Shown here one piece after another: positions 34,932-46,559 of a DNA stretch of 64,000 nt. The stretch comes from Ignelater luminosus (lineage: Eukaryota > Arthropoda > Insecta > Coleoptera > Elateridae). A program made the position numbers and the translations under genes. The stretch is taken from NCBI GenBank assembly GCA_011009095.1, contig VTPC01001656.1:18008-82007 (forward strand), given 5' to 3'. Below the pieces are notes generated by a model. The model was given only the letters and a program-made list of their open reading frames with translations. It was not told where the DNA came from and searched no databases. Each line of letters begins with the position of its first letter. The stretch's first letter is position 1.

Positions 34932-35545
34932 TTCTATTTCTAACCTTCTCTGGAAGAGTCTTTTGATGCTCTGCTGTTTTAGTAGATAAAGTTTGTAACT
35001 CTCTGTCTCGGCTGCTTTTCTCTTTACGCTTGCTGATTCTTATATCTAATTTTTGTGTTTTTTTTCCAAAGGGGATTTTTATTTTTGATAGGAGCAGATA
35101 GTCGTCTAAGCCATAGTTTGGCCCTCGTTTGACTCTACAATCTTGACCTATAATATTTGATCTTCGTCTTATTATCACATAATCTACGATTGATTTCTGT
35201 CGTAAAGCAGGTCTCTCCCAAGTATACTTATGTATGTCCTTGTGGTTAAAGTGAGTGTTCATTATTTTTAGTTCGTATTGACTACGAAGTTTTAATAGCA
35301 TATCTACTGAGTTATTTCTTCAATTATGTTAATCTTTGTTTACTCCAGACTAGATGTGGATATATCCCATGTGTTCCTCGTTTCCTTGACTTTTTTTCTT
35401 GTTTCCGACAATATTGCTATATCAATTTTCAGCTTAAATATTTCGGATATATTTTCAATTGTCTTATTTACCATTCCTTGCGTATTCCAAGATCCTATTC
35501 TCAGTGTCCGTTTGATCGCCATGCAATCCCGTCTGCGTTCCGAGG
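34906..35545 (-). pseudogene. LINE APE-type endonuclease remnant with internal deletion
   Basis: The N-terminus at 35,522-35,340 reads LRIGSWNTQGM and, later, IAILSETRKK, the WN and ET motifs of the endonuclease. It then jumps directly to the C-terminal half at 35,301-34,906, which has HKDIHKYTWERP, SIVDYVIIRR (the S.IDYi motif) and RGPNYGLDDYLLL (SDH changed to LDD). The central part with the GDFN catalytic Asp is absent, so about 100 codons are deleted. A Lys-rich linker follows. Confidence 0.85.
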
Positions 35546-35860
35546 TTTAGTTGAGCTTTCTCGAACACTTAATTTGTTTCACGGACGATGACGTGCTGGC
35601 CCGTCGATCCAATCTCCATTCCTGGAGGATCAGGATTTTCTGTTAGCGTTGTCTTTCTTAGCAGTAGAAGCCCGATTTAGACGCCAGACACTCGTATCTT
35701 GCCCATTTCCGCTTGCTAACTAAACGCACCCATTGAGTGCAGTGACTCATGCCTTCGTGGACGTGGATGTCTGACTTGCTGGGAGAGCTGATCAAGTTGC
35801 AGAAGACTTTTCTCGGAATTTTATGGGTTGTGTTTATTCGGCATCCACGCACCCTCCCGA
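35546..35860 (-). other. Probable 5' leader of the 30.8-35.5 kb LINE
   Basis: This segment directly precedes the endonuclease start on the LINE's strand and is richer in G+C than what follows beyond 35,900. It holds a 64-codon minus-strand frame (35,852-35,658) with no recognised domain. It is called a 5' leader by position only; the border near 35,860 is a guess. Confidence 0.4.
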
Positions 35861-36483
35861 GACCTCATTCCTAGCCTTAATCTCCCATTCACTTGAATAC
35901 TATCATAGATTTGTCAGTCCGACGGCACGGACAGTAAACTCTAGCTTAATGTACAAGCTAAAATATAATGCGGAAACGAGGTTCGTTTATAATAGTCCCA
36001 ACACCACCTTCAAATAATAAAAAAGTCTTAAAATCTAACAAAAGCCAGACTTACTTTTAACGTTGAAAGCCACTATTCAAATATGATTTGCACTTTATTA
36101 AACCTTTCGCACTACACACAGATTTAAACTATACGCGCACACATTATATTATAATAAATGCTGGCTCAACGAACATTTACAAGTTACCAAATTCCTGCTG
36201 CGAAACCGACGACCAACATCCAGGCATCCAACGCACATACGGGTATTTGTAGTAAAAAGTTGGTCAAAATAATTTTTTGCTGTTAAATTACTTAAAACGC
36301 TTTCATCCACTAGAATACGATTTTTTTAAAAAAATAAAACACATTTTTTTAATAATTAGACACATACAGTGCTTTCGTAAGGTAGTGCATAAATTCTTTA
36401 AAAATTCAGTAAGGAACTGTTAGGAAAAACGCTCGGACCCATCCGATATTTTTAAATGCGCATTTTTATACAAAAGATATTTA
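35861..36483. other. AT-rich stretch, nothing recognised
   Basis: No coding motif seen. The composition becomes more AT-rich towards the Tc1/mariner end at 36,484. Confidence 0.35.
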
Positions 36484-36790
36484 TACAGGGTGAGTCACGT
36501 AGGAGATATGACGTCATCGATATTTTTTTAAATTTTATTACGGAATTTAAAAGAGCACATTTCCTTGCATACGTTAAGGTAATAATGGGTATAGGTCACA
36601 TGAGAATTTTGAAGAGAAACGATATCAAAATTTCGCAATATCCAATTTACTGGTAATGCAAAATTCAAAAGACAACTAAATTAAATGTTCAAATTGTGCG
36701 CCATTGGCAACCTGACAGTAGCCAAGACAACGAATAAATTCTCTTTGGATATTGTCAATAACTTCTGGAGATATACGACTAGTGAATTTA
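36484..36790 (-). pseudogene. Tc1/mariner-like transposase C-terminus, 3' UTR and terminal repeat
   Basis: The minus strand from 36,785 reads SRISPEVIDNIQREFIRCL and then GYCQVANGAQFEHLI followed by a stop. This is the C-terminal tail of IS630/Tc1/mariner-like transposases (n...iP..v..R...C...nG.hFEHL). About 170 bp further, at 36,484-36,520, comes CAGGGTGAGTCACGTAGGAG, typical of the TIR of such elements, preceded by TA. The rest of the transposase is missing: at 36,790 it joins a different TE fragment. This is therefore a severely 5'-truncated copy keeping one terminus. Confidence 0.8.
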
Positions 36791-36795
36791 GAAGA

Positions 36796-37071
36796 TTAAA
36801 AGCAAGAATTTGTTAAGAAACACGAAGAAGGGTTTTGAGTGTTACTCGAATAAGCCTTTCTATATTTAGTTGGTCGTTTAGGAGATTTAGTCATGTCTTG
36901 CACAACCTTAGAACCATCTGTTCTTCCCTCAGCTCTTAACTTCATTTGAGCAGCATAAGTTAACTCCTCATTGCTTGTATTAGTGCCAAAATGTTTAGTT
37001 TTACGCCTTTTGCTTTGTTTACTTGATTCGTAAAACTCTTTTTCGGACGTCCTAGTTCTTGTCGACTCCAC
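36796..37071 (-). pseudogene. TE-derived protein fragment (ELTYAAQMKLR family), N-terminal part
   Basis: A 91-codon frame begins at ATG and contains SNEELTYAAQMKLRAEGRTD and SPKRPTKYRKAYSS. I recognise this pattern (s..El.yAA...lR..G..d......sp.ra.k...a) from multi-copy, presumably TE-encoded, insect proteins, but cannot give the family a name. The start is basic and Ser/Thr-rich. The expected continuation is missing because the Tc1/mariner fragment abuts at 36,790. Confidence 0.4.
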
Positions 37072-40000
37072 GGTATTTTATGTAATGCGAAGGAACCCAT
37101 CTACGCTTAATTTCGGATTTTAAACGAGACATCACATTCTTGAATTCTTGCTTGTTCTCAGAAGTATATATTTATTTCACATTTTGCCAAAAAAGTTTAG
37201 GCGTATTGTAGTTTGCCATTAATGTCACTTTCATTAAATTCTTGCATTATATCGAGGAAACGCTACCGAGTCATTACTTTGACTCCTGAAGGTCCTAGAA
37301 TAAATAAAAAACCAACAAAATGATGCAGATCGAAATTAACGGTTTTGGGGGTAGATTTATATTAAAGTTAATTACTCGGTGATTTGGATCAAGTTGGAAC
37401 TAATTTTAATATTGAGTGATATTACAATGTCTGGTCTTTATTGTAAAACAAAAAACAACACCAGGAAATACCCGCAAGTGTAACAAAACCTATCAAAAAG
37501 TTTGATGTCACATGAAAAAAGTACAATTCTTTGCATTATCTTTTAAAACCGTTATAAAATATATAAATTAATTGCAACAACTATAATATATACTGAAATA
37601 CACTATACATACCTGTATCAGAATCTTCCGTAATACACAAATTTATAATGTTACGCATAAAAAGAAAATACTAATTTCAAAATATAGGTATTGCGACACA
37701 TAAACTCAACTGTTTGGTTGCAACTAAATAAACAGTCGACTTTGGGATTATCTGACGGGTACTGCAAGTGCTATAAAAAGGCGGTTTTGCTAGTGAAAAT
37801 ATTCCTTAACACCTTAAGATCCATATGAGATATTTTTTTTGCAGCAACAATAAATTTTACAATTTAACCTTTTGGCCAACTTTTGCATGTAAATAACCCG
37901 TATGTGCAACGGTCCTAAGAGAAACTTCTGAGTATTGGGACAAATATTATATCATTTTATTACTAAAAATCTGTTCTTTCATCACAATGTATAATCTACA
38001 GAAAGTACTTTTGATTTTTCGAGTAATATTTTAATTTCCTTACCTTAGTTCCAAATTTACACGATGTTTTGTATATGACTAGATGCTTTTCTAGCAAAGA
38101 CTTAGCCATAGATCTAAAGCAAAACAGCAAATATGATGCCAAATCAATGCTCTTAAGCTGACTAAACGCTATTTGACATAATAATATCAGAGTTCCTTTC
38201 ATCAGAAAGAACCCTAAAAATTCGAATTCTATAGTCCGCTCTACCTTCTTGCGTTCTTAGAATGCAAGAACGTTTAAAAAACCGTTTTGAGTTTTAGTTA
38301 GAAAAAAGAAAATCTAAAACAATTACCAAAATAATCTACGTGAAAGTAAACTTGTCAATTTTTCTTTATTTAGTTAGGAAATCAAAGTTTAGATTTTAAA
38401 AACTGACTTTCAAGAATGTCTTAACTATAAGAAAAGTACAGAAAGTATCAAACTTTCCACTTAGTAAAATAAAGGTGGTTTTGCATAATCTATTTCCGTT
38501 GAACGATGGTTTGCCGCACGGTAGTTTCAGGAATTTGACGAGCAACCAACTATTTGTGTTTTAACCTACGAGTCTAGTTCACAAATTGAATGCGTTTCCA
38601 GCAAATAGTAAATAGAACTCGAATGAGATGTAGTTAATGTACGATAACTACTAAATAGGTATAGCGTAACGTGTTAATTGTAATCTTGAAAACTGAATCT
38701 TTTTACATTGCAACCTTGTCAGACCACATCAACAATGACAAGCAGCTTGTTTCTCGATTTAAGAATTTCTTTATTAATTTTTTTAGGTCTTTAATTAAAT
38801 CGTAATTGGGTCATGGTAAAAGGTGTAAAAAGTAAAAGATTTTCTTAAGAATTATTTAAAGTTACGAAGAAAAAAAAGTCTCAAAATTAAAATTTCCTCT
38901 CCCTGAGCAATTTGCGTCCGGGTTTGAGATGATAATTCAGATAAACAGCGACGAAAATAACTTGCAAAACAGAGGACAATTATTTAATTTAGAGTTTGTA
39001 GCTGCTGAATAACTCTTAAAATTACTTTTTTTCTTCTGTATGTGGCGCATTAAAAATGATTTACGTTAATTAAACAAGAGCATCGTTCTAAACGGTTTTA
39101 AGTTGCGAGCCGAGGACGTGTTCGAAACTTAAAAAGTGTAACAACTTTAATCGATACACACAAATAGAGAATGAAAACGTAACAGATACCGAAAGAGGGT
39201 GGAGGAAAAATTCCGGGCGAGTCCGGGGACTTCGGGCCGGTCGCCTGCAGCTGACGGGGTTGTATTTATCACCATTTCTGCGGCTATAATTCTGACCACT
39301 CCTACTAAGCTTAACTGAACGAATATACTTTTATAAGCTTTGTTATCGGAGAGCTTTATATGACTCGCACCGAGCTTTTAATGTGCAACACTGCAGTGGC
39401 AATGTCAGAATAGTTTTAATGTTTCTGATAAGAATTTTATGAGGACGTTTTATGCCGTTATATTTTGAATATTTTGTTAGTAATATACATAACAGTATGG
39501 GGTTATGATTCTTTTTGTTTCGATAAACACATCGCATTTCCATATTGTGTGCTGGCCTGTCAGCAAATGTAATCCCATGAACCCCTTTATGATACAAACA
39601 TACAAGCGTAGCAATGATGTCAATTTCTTCGATTGAGTATGCAGATTATGAATTTTTGGGAGTTGAATTCCCTAGCGTTGTTAGTAAAATTAAGGTCAAT
39701 TGGGGTGTTTTCAATGCGAAAATATGTAACTCCGAAAAATGAAAAAAATTGTATCGATTTTGATGTCAGATGAAAGTGGGTGTACTACATGTATGTTTTT
39801 TATTTAAAAAATGTGTTCCTCTTCTATTCTGGTTTTTAAACCTGAAAGAACTAGAATTTGTAATGAATATGGTCTCTTTGTTGATTTTGACTATTTAATT
39901 CTGGAATCCTCTTGCTTACATTGTAACATTCTGACATTTAACTACATTACGCTCTTGAGGCGATGGTGGAGATTCTTTTGAGAGATTACATTTAGTATGT

Positions 40001-41039
40001 GTTTATATTGACTTGGTTACATTTTCGCAAGATGGTTCGTTTATATTATGCAATACTATTTTTGCAGCTTTAGATAGCGAACTACAGAAAATGGAAGGGA
40101 ACAAAAGAGGCTTTTGTTATCCACTGTTGCAGATTTCTTCTCAGTGGAATAAACTAAGTTTGAATTTAGAATTTCTGAAAAAACGAATTTAAAGTTTATA
40201 TTACTACCATTGCTAGATTTGCCTATCACGCTGCAGAATTACAAAGTTTATTGGAATTGGTAATAACTAACAACATTTATCTACAGCTACAGAGACCGTT
40301 GAATGACAAAATAGTTGCAGTTTTATGAGCTCAATTCAATGCAATTTTTGTTTTGAAAAGAGAATTTAATCGTCTCTGTAGCTGCAAACAAAAAACACCT
40401 TACATAACTTTAAAACATTTGGTTTATATTAGGGCTTTTGATTCGTAACGTGTTCGGTGAAATTCGTGTACACGTGATTCTTGTATACAAGTAGTACACA
40501 CGAATTACGTGTTTTCCTGTTCACGTACAAGTTAGCCTTGCAAGAATCCAAATATCAGTAGCAATTCTGCCACTTCTTTTTAGTCATATTTACGTTTTTA
40601 GGTCACATTTCTGATGTTAATTTGTCACATGAGGGTATTAGTTGTTTGTAAGAGTCTTGATGTGTACTTCAGATTTATTTATCATTTGATAATCTGAGTA
40701 AAGTCTTAGGTTAGTATACAAAGCAAATATTAGACTTCAATGAAATAAATCGACACATTCAAATTCTTGAAAAATAAACGGAACTATGGAATGGGCTTCA
40801 AAATTATTCTTGAGTGCAGGTAGACTTAACTAAGTTTAGATAAGTTTACATGTAGAGCTGAACCAAGCGTCTCATACTCTTGGGAATGATATGAAAGATA
40901 AAAAAACCAAAACTAAACATACAGTACGACACAGAGAGAAAGGAGAAATAGAAGAAGAAGAAAGCATTCTTGGTAGGAAGGACTCCATTCCCAGGACACC
41001 ACTAGGGTTACCTAAACTCACAAGATTCGGGAAATGCTG
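37072..41039. other. AT-rich stretch, nothing recognised except a small GC-rich patch
   Basis: There are no coding motifs. A GC-rich patch at about 39,180-39,260 (with CCGGGCGAGTCCGGGGACTT and GCCGGTCGCCTGCAGCTGAC) stands out sharply. An 85-codon minus-strand frame at 39,343-39,597 next to it is unrecognised. A palindrome lies at 40,461-40,506 (listed separately). Confidence 0.4.
40461..40506. repeat. 46-bp imperfect palindrome
   Basis: AATTCGTGTACACGTGATTC on the left folds onto GTAGTACACACGAATT on the right around a perfect CTTGTATACAAG centre. A partial copy of the arm sequence (ATTCGTAACGTGTT) lies just to the left at 40,441. It may be the core of a small foldback element. Confidence 0.75.
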
Positions 41040-41071
41040 CTCATACAGATATAAATGGTAATCTGGAAAAA

Positions 41072-41880
41072 ATGAATGAAAAAGTGACCGACGAGACTTT
41101 CACAGCACTATTAATAAGAGATAACTTGCCGAAAGAAACAATGAGAGAAGTAAAGCGAAAACGCATGGAAACATCATGGGACACCAACAGTAGTGAAAAA
41201 AAGGAAACACAAGAGAAAGATAATGCCAATGTATATAAGAAAACTATAAAAGTATTGAAGAAGCATATTAGGAATCTATGGAAGATAATTGACAAAATAG
41301 GGAATTAAAGAAGACTGCTAACAACCTCACGAAACAAATAAAAAAGATCTCGACAGCAGAAATGGTGGAAAGGATCAAGGATAGAATTAAAAGTGAAAAA
41401 GGCCGGAAGCCCCACTGCGCAACACGTGTAAGTCGAGAAATGAAAACGGTAAAACTGCAGTCCAAAAAGGAGAAGAGAAAAGAATAAAAAAGATAAGAAA
41501 ACTATCAAATGCAAAAGATTATAAAAGTAAGGTGCAGGTAATTAATAAAAATTGGCGTGAAAGTGTGTATAAAGTTACAAAAATTATCAAACTAAGTCCA
41601 ATGGGTATGCACTACGACAGAGTAATTATTGCTTTAATAAAAAGAAGCAAAGAACGAATACCCATTACGCAAAGGAATAAGCCAGAGCTAGGCAAAAATA
41701 TAAAAAGAACAAACGTTATAAAGATGAAGAAAGAGTAAGGGAAACGTATATGTTTATGGTGGGAATGAAACACAAAGATGAAGAAGATATGAAAGAAATC
41801 TAGCAGATAAAGATTAAACTACAATCACTAGAAGGACTAAAATGAGCAACAGGAGGCGAAGAGATACCAAAATTAGTGGT
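41072..41880 (+). pseudogene. Lys/Glu-rich retroelement ORF1-like relic
   Basis: A 78-codon frame (41,072-41,308) and, after stops, a 68-codon frame (41,532-41,738) are very rich in Lys and Glu. The second contains NWRESVYKVTKIIKLSP and ITQRNKPELGKNIKRT; the next frame has RICLWW or TYMFMVGMKHKDEEDM depending on phase. The pattern (W.e.vyk.v......d.v.......PEL, then a V.mk..de.em stretch) resembles the first ORF of some insect non-LTR elements, but the match is weak. It precedes the PIN-like relic on the same strand; whether they belong together is unclear. Confidence 0.35.
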
Positions 41881-44800
41881 TGTTACAACACTGAGTATTG
41901 ATGTGATTGTGAAATCACGTGGCCCAGGTAGTACATCACGTTCCTATGTGCCCAAATTTGACTTCAAAACCAGTTGCTTATTCTGCACTAAGGAGATAAA
42001 CGACGATTTCAAAAACAATGAAAACAAAACACCTGTGTACAAATGAAAGCAGTCATTTCTATTCTTAAGTCTTGATTTTCAAAAAACCGTTCTTGAAGCA
42101 GCATAGAAACAAATAAATAGTTAGACTAATGAAGTAAAGACTCGCTTAGGTTACACTTCTGATATGGCAGTCGCTGACGGATCTATCACCATGACTACTA
42201 CATCAAGTTTAGGTGTACCATTCCCTTTATAGTAGAAAAAAAATCTAGTACTAAGTATTCAGGAAATGAATACGTGGCTGCAACCATGGAGGAAATATGC
42301 GATTGTTTGGAGAAGAATGCTAACTGCAAGCATTCTCTGTCTGACCTCATGTCGGTGATTACTGGAGAATCGCCCCATAAAAAACCGGTGAAAGCCAAGC
42401 TGAAGCAGCAGTATGGTGTCAGTTTCAGTGTCATGCAACAAAGAACCAGTGGTGTGCTTTGAGGATGTTAGTATGAAAAAAATGGAAAAAAAACCGGATC
42501 CATTTGAGGAAAAAGTTAGAATCGTGAAGACAAGTGATGCTGTCTTCAACGCATGCACAGTCGATAGTCTGAATACCTTTCATGCTATGAGATGTATTGC
42601 TTGTTTAACTCTATCAAGTTCTGTTCAAAGAAGCGCTGGGATTTCTAAGTTAAAGTCAATTTCTTTTGTACAGGGTTTAGAGAAACTTAGTGTACTTCCT
42701 TTGGCAGTTTATGAAAGTAAAGGGAGTTATGAGCGATTTTCCGGTACTTTCTGAAGAAATTTCCTCTCCAAGTACCTGTGACACATTGTGGATAACTGCT
42801 CAATGGCCTGGAATATGTGATGTACCAAGATGGAAAGGTTTCATGTACAGCGTGACGAAGGGACTGCACAGTGAGAAAAGAAAGGTCATTCTTCTTCCTT
42901 TCATTAGCTCACTACTTTCTGATCCCCACGCAGCTATAAAGTTTGCGAGTGAATATTCTGAGAAAATAAAGCAAACTTCGGTTGTAATCTCTTTAGATTA
43001 GTCCCTGTACATGAAGTGCAAGGAGATTGCCACAGGATTTCTTAGCGACCCACAGCTGTCAAATATTGTGATGAAACTCGGCGGATCTCACCTCCTAATG
43101 AACTTTCTAGAATGCATTGGGTACCTCATGGTAGGAAGCGGGTTGAAGAAACTGCTGACCACAATCTATGCTCTAGTATCCGTAGATAAAATGCTCTTAG
43201 GTAAGGCTTATTTTCGAATAGTTAGGGATCATTTGCTAGTCCAAAATGCTTTAGTCAGAGTCGTAATTGGAGAAATTTATCTGAGTTTCCAAGAACGGCA
43301 AGCCGTAAATAAGTTGACAGAGGATTTCTTAAATGAACCATCTTCTGTTTAGGAAATAAATGATAACCCACACATCAAGTCTCTTACAAACAAGTTGTTG
43401 CAGATTGGACAAAATGGTTCAACTGCTGCTTGATGGGTACAGTACTCCAAGATGGTGACTCCGATGAAAGAATGCATTAATGCAGAACGTTATCGTAATT
43501 GGGATGCTCACATCATATGTGTGCAACGGATCATACCATTTTTCCATGCTTGTAATCATTTCCCTCATGCAAAAGCATAGCTACTTTACCTCCAAGACAT
43601 AGTGAACTGGGAGAGGACTATGATGAAGGAAGCATTTAATAAGTTTGTCAAAAATAGCTACTTTTCCGTGCGAAGGAGTTATAAGTTTTGGACTGGAGTC
43701 TGGTCTGATATGACAATAGAGCAGACTGTAATGCATACGATGAAAGCAACTGGCGGTGTTACTCGAAGGCGTGGTATAATAGATAGTGTTATAAGCAAAT
43801 GAGTTCAAAGGTGTCACTGCCAACTATTGTGAAGAATTATGTGGCATTTATCCATCTACTGATGAATAACATAGCGACTTTCGATAATGTACAACCGCGA
43901 GGGATGCAGCAGACGACACTAAACTTTCAGCTTTGTTTATTAATCATCCTCCCTTTCCTGAAACATGTGATATCATGTCAATAAACTGGGGTGATTGGAG
44001 ATGAAACTGTAACTTGCTTCAACGCTTTACAAATCCATAAGCGAGCAATGAGCCGTATGGTCGGGAAGCGATTTCTGTTGTAAAACCATCGCGAAAAGAC
44101 AGAGGACTTCCCCTTTCGAGCGTGAGTAGTTCAACTGTTTCAAAGAATCTGCATCAAGAAACAGAGCAATGAAGATCTGCAGAAGTGTCTGCAGTACAAA
44201 TTAGCATCGATGCCTCTTTCCCTCTTTGACGAATGCGGAATGCATAAAACAGAAAGGACCGCTGCTTACCTACTGTTCAAAACCTTACATGATGCATTTG
44301 ACCTGCAAGACCATGCCATTGTTGTGGATGGAGGATTCGTTTTACATAAAGTAGTGTGGTCTCTGGCTTTCACTGTGTCTTTAATATCTGACAGCTACAT
44401 TAAATATATCAGGAAGCAGTACTGTTCCGTCTGTTGCTCAGTGGTATTTGATGGTTACTCCAACACAGTCAACAGCACTAAAGTTGCTGAGCAAAACCGA
44501 ATTAAAAGGACAATGTCAATTGACATTAATCTTGACTTTAATACTATCCTCACAGTACCTCGACAACAGTTTCTGGCAAACAAAACCAACAAGTTGCTAT
44601 CCTTGAAATTACAAGACAGAGGTAGAGGGTCCCAGTGACGCTGACATTTTGATTGTTGGGAAGACCATTGAAAAATTCAGTTTATATGAAAATGTAGTTA
44701 TAGTTGGTGAGGATATAAATCTCGTACTGATAGCTTTGGCGTCTTATTTTTTTACAAGCCTGGTAGGGGAAACCAACTCAAGTATTTTCTTCGACACAAC

Positions 44801-45127
44801 AACAAAAGGGCTTACCACATGGCATACATTGTGCTCATGCTTTTATTGGGTGCGACACAACGTCAGCTTCCTTCAGAAAAGGGAAGACAGCTGGTTGCAA
44901 ATTTCTGCTGCTACGTGAGGGACTGCATTTCATAGTTAATGTATTCAACAACGCATGAAGAGGTAGCAAAAGCGGGGAAAAGATACTTTATGGCTTTGTA
45001 TGGAGCTCCTACATCGACAACTTCCCTAAACCATGCTTTCGCCATGTCTACCTCGAACCTGAAACTAGATCTACCTTCTCTACCTCCCACCGAAGGAACA
45101 GCTATGCAGCAGTCATATCGAATTTAA
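41881..45127 (+). pseudogene. Relic of a large zinc-finger plus PIN/XPG-like nuclease protein (multi-copy TE-like family)
   Basis: Pieces in all three plus frames line up in one order. A zinc-finger start, FDFKTSCLFCTKEI, is at 41,957. Next is a linker with DLMSVITGESPHKKPVKAKL (42,340-42,400). A conserved middle at 43,065-43,260 has LGGSHLLMNFLECIGYLMVG and KKLLTTIYALVSVDKML. Then comes WSDMTIEQTVMHTMK with GGVTRRRGI near 43,700-43,775. The C-terminal nuclease-like part has VVDGGFVLHKVVW (44,328), VVFDGYSNTVNSTK (44,441), SDADILIVG (44,633, after a frameshift) and VVIVGEDINLVL (44,694), ending near AKAGKRYFMALYGAP. These acidic motifs resemble a PIN/XPG fold. Multi-copy unnamed proteins of this layout are common in insects and cnidarians. 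Many stops; here D-x-D is D-x-N. Confidence 0.75.
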
Positions 45128-46559
45128 AAGTCCTAACTTGAATTAAAAAAGTATAGAAAGGGTTGAAATCATTGATTATATTTTAAATCTTCTTTATAAT
45201 CTACAGTAAATTCTAATATTTCTTGCGGTTGATTCAATTAGAGAATTTCAGAGCGGATGGTTGCGTTTTATTGTTATTTTTGCGTTTTATGTTTTGCGTA
45301 TAATTTTGGTAAACTTCCTTGAAGAATTTAAAGGTAAAATTAAAATTTTTCATCAAATTTTTACCTGATGTTGAAAATATTGAAATTCTTGTATGAAAAA
45401 ACATCTTTGTTTAATTTTTCTGGTATTTGTTTGGGATTATTTCGGCGACCAATAAAAAAAGTAAAAGGAATCGTTTTAAATTATTATTGTCATTAATGTC
45501 GATTCTTTTATCAAACTATGAGGGACGTTTCGAGAGATACAAAACGTTGTTGCGCGGTATTCCCCCACCTTCCTCTTATAATAAAACGCAACCATTCGCT
45601 TTGAAGTTCTTTTTGTTACAACGTTACAATAATGTGTTATTGTTGGTGCATCATTGTTGTGTTAAAACTTCAGCTATATGTAAGTTCGATGGATCATCTC
45701 TTGTAGATTGTTAGTTGTAACTTCAAAGGATCATAAGGTGGTAGACTTGCAGTTCTTCTGATTTTTGATACTTGATACTTGTGTATTGTGAATTCAGTGG
45801 GTCCCGACTTGTTTGGCGAGTCGGACTGTGTCTTCGCCTTATGTGCATCTGCTGCAGCTTTAGGTGGATGTTGGTTCGTAAAGGTTATTTCAATTTGGTA
45901 GACCTTGTTTTTGAAATGATGATGTTGGTTAGTCTTCTCCGGGAGCAAGGTAGAGCAGCGTAAATCCTCAGCCTCGCCAGGTACTTTACCGCGTACGAGA
46001 TTGCTGCATTGTTTTTATCCCACGAGCAACTATGTCATTTAGCTTGGTTTGGTGTCCAGGTAGGTTTAGACTACATTTATACCTTTCTTATGTTGGTGGT
46101 AGGAACTTCTTCCACCATGATAGGTTGCACTGGTTGTGATAGACGTACGTAGATGGGAAGCGGCGTTTAAAAAGACCTTGACTTGACTTGAACCTTAGTT
46201 TGTCACTTCTGCTCTAAATATCATATACACGACTGAAGATTCTAGTGGACTACGTGTCGTACGCAGTGATGAGGAATACATTAACATATTCCCCCCTTTG
46301 CTTCTGTCGAAACATTTTTCAGTGATGGGCCATGTGCAGGGCAACTGTTTGATCTTTTCGCAAGGATTCTCTTGTTGTTGCATGTTGAGTGTGGTGACTT
46401 CATAGGTGTTAGATCTCCCTAGAAGGATTATGACGGACTAGTCTTCGAGAAGAGACATCGCAAAACAAGTACAGACATGAAATCTGTACTGTTTTATAAA
46501 TTAAAGTCGATTATTTGTGTACAAACTCAACAAGCTCTACTTTCTGCAAAAGGACATAC
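45128..46559. other. Stretch without recognisable genes
   Basis: Frames of 63-95 codons occur (for example 45,427-45,714 plus and 45,694-45,948 minus) without recognised motifs. The part near 45,900-46,470 is somewhat richer in G+C and may be the 3' region of the minus-strand LINE that begins at 46,560. Confidence 0.35.

Larger units (their letters stand above)
30780..35545 (-). mobile_element. One LINE (RTE-like) interrupted by two later insertions
   Basis: The minus-strand order is endonuclease (35,540-34,930), linker, RT N-terminal blocks (34,640-34,046), insertion 34,045-32,613, RT block FIDLEKAYDNVPR (32,608-32,506), insertion 32,499-31,700, RT catalytic region and C-terminus (31,699-30,780). 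Both insertions have exact TSDs, and in each case removing the insert and one TSD copy rejoins the LINE frame in phase (EVHLGFIDLEKAYD at the first junction, VYYTDNTAQ at the second). About 300 bp of the endonuclease middle is missing near 35,301-35,340. Without the inserts the element is about 2.5 kb. It is inactive. Confidence 0.88.

Noticed and set aside
41041-41514. Minus-strand Phe/Leu-rich frames resembling transmembrane segments
   Set aside because: Antisense of the Lys/Glu-rich ORF1-like fragment on the plus strand.
45694-45948. 85-codon minus-strand frame as a gene
   Set aside because: Low-complexity Lys/Pro/Thr-rich sequence without motif, and an equally open plus-strand frame overlaps it.
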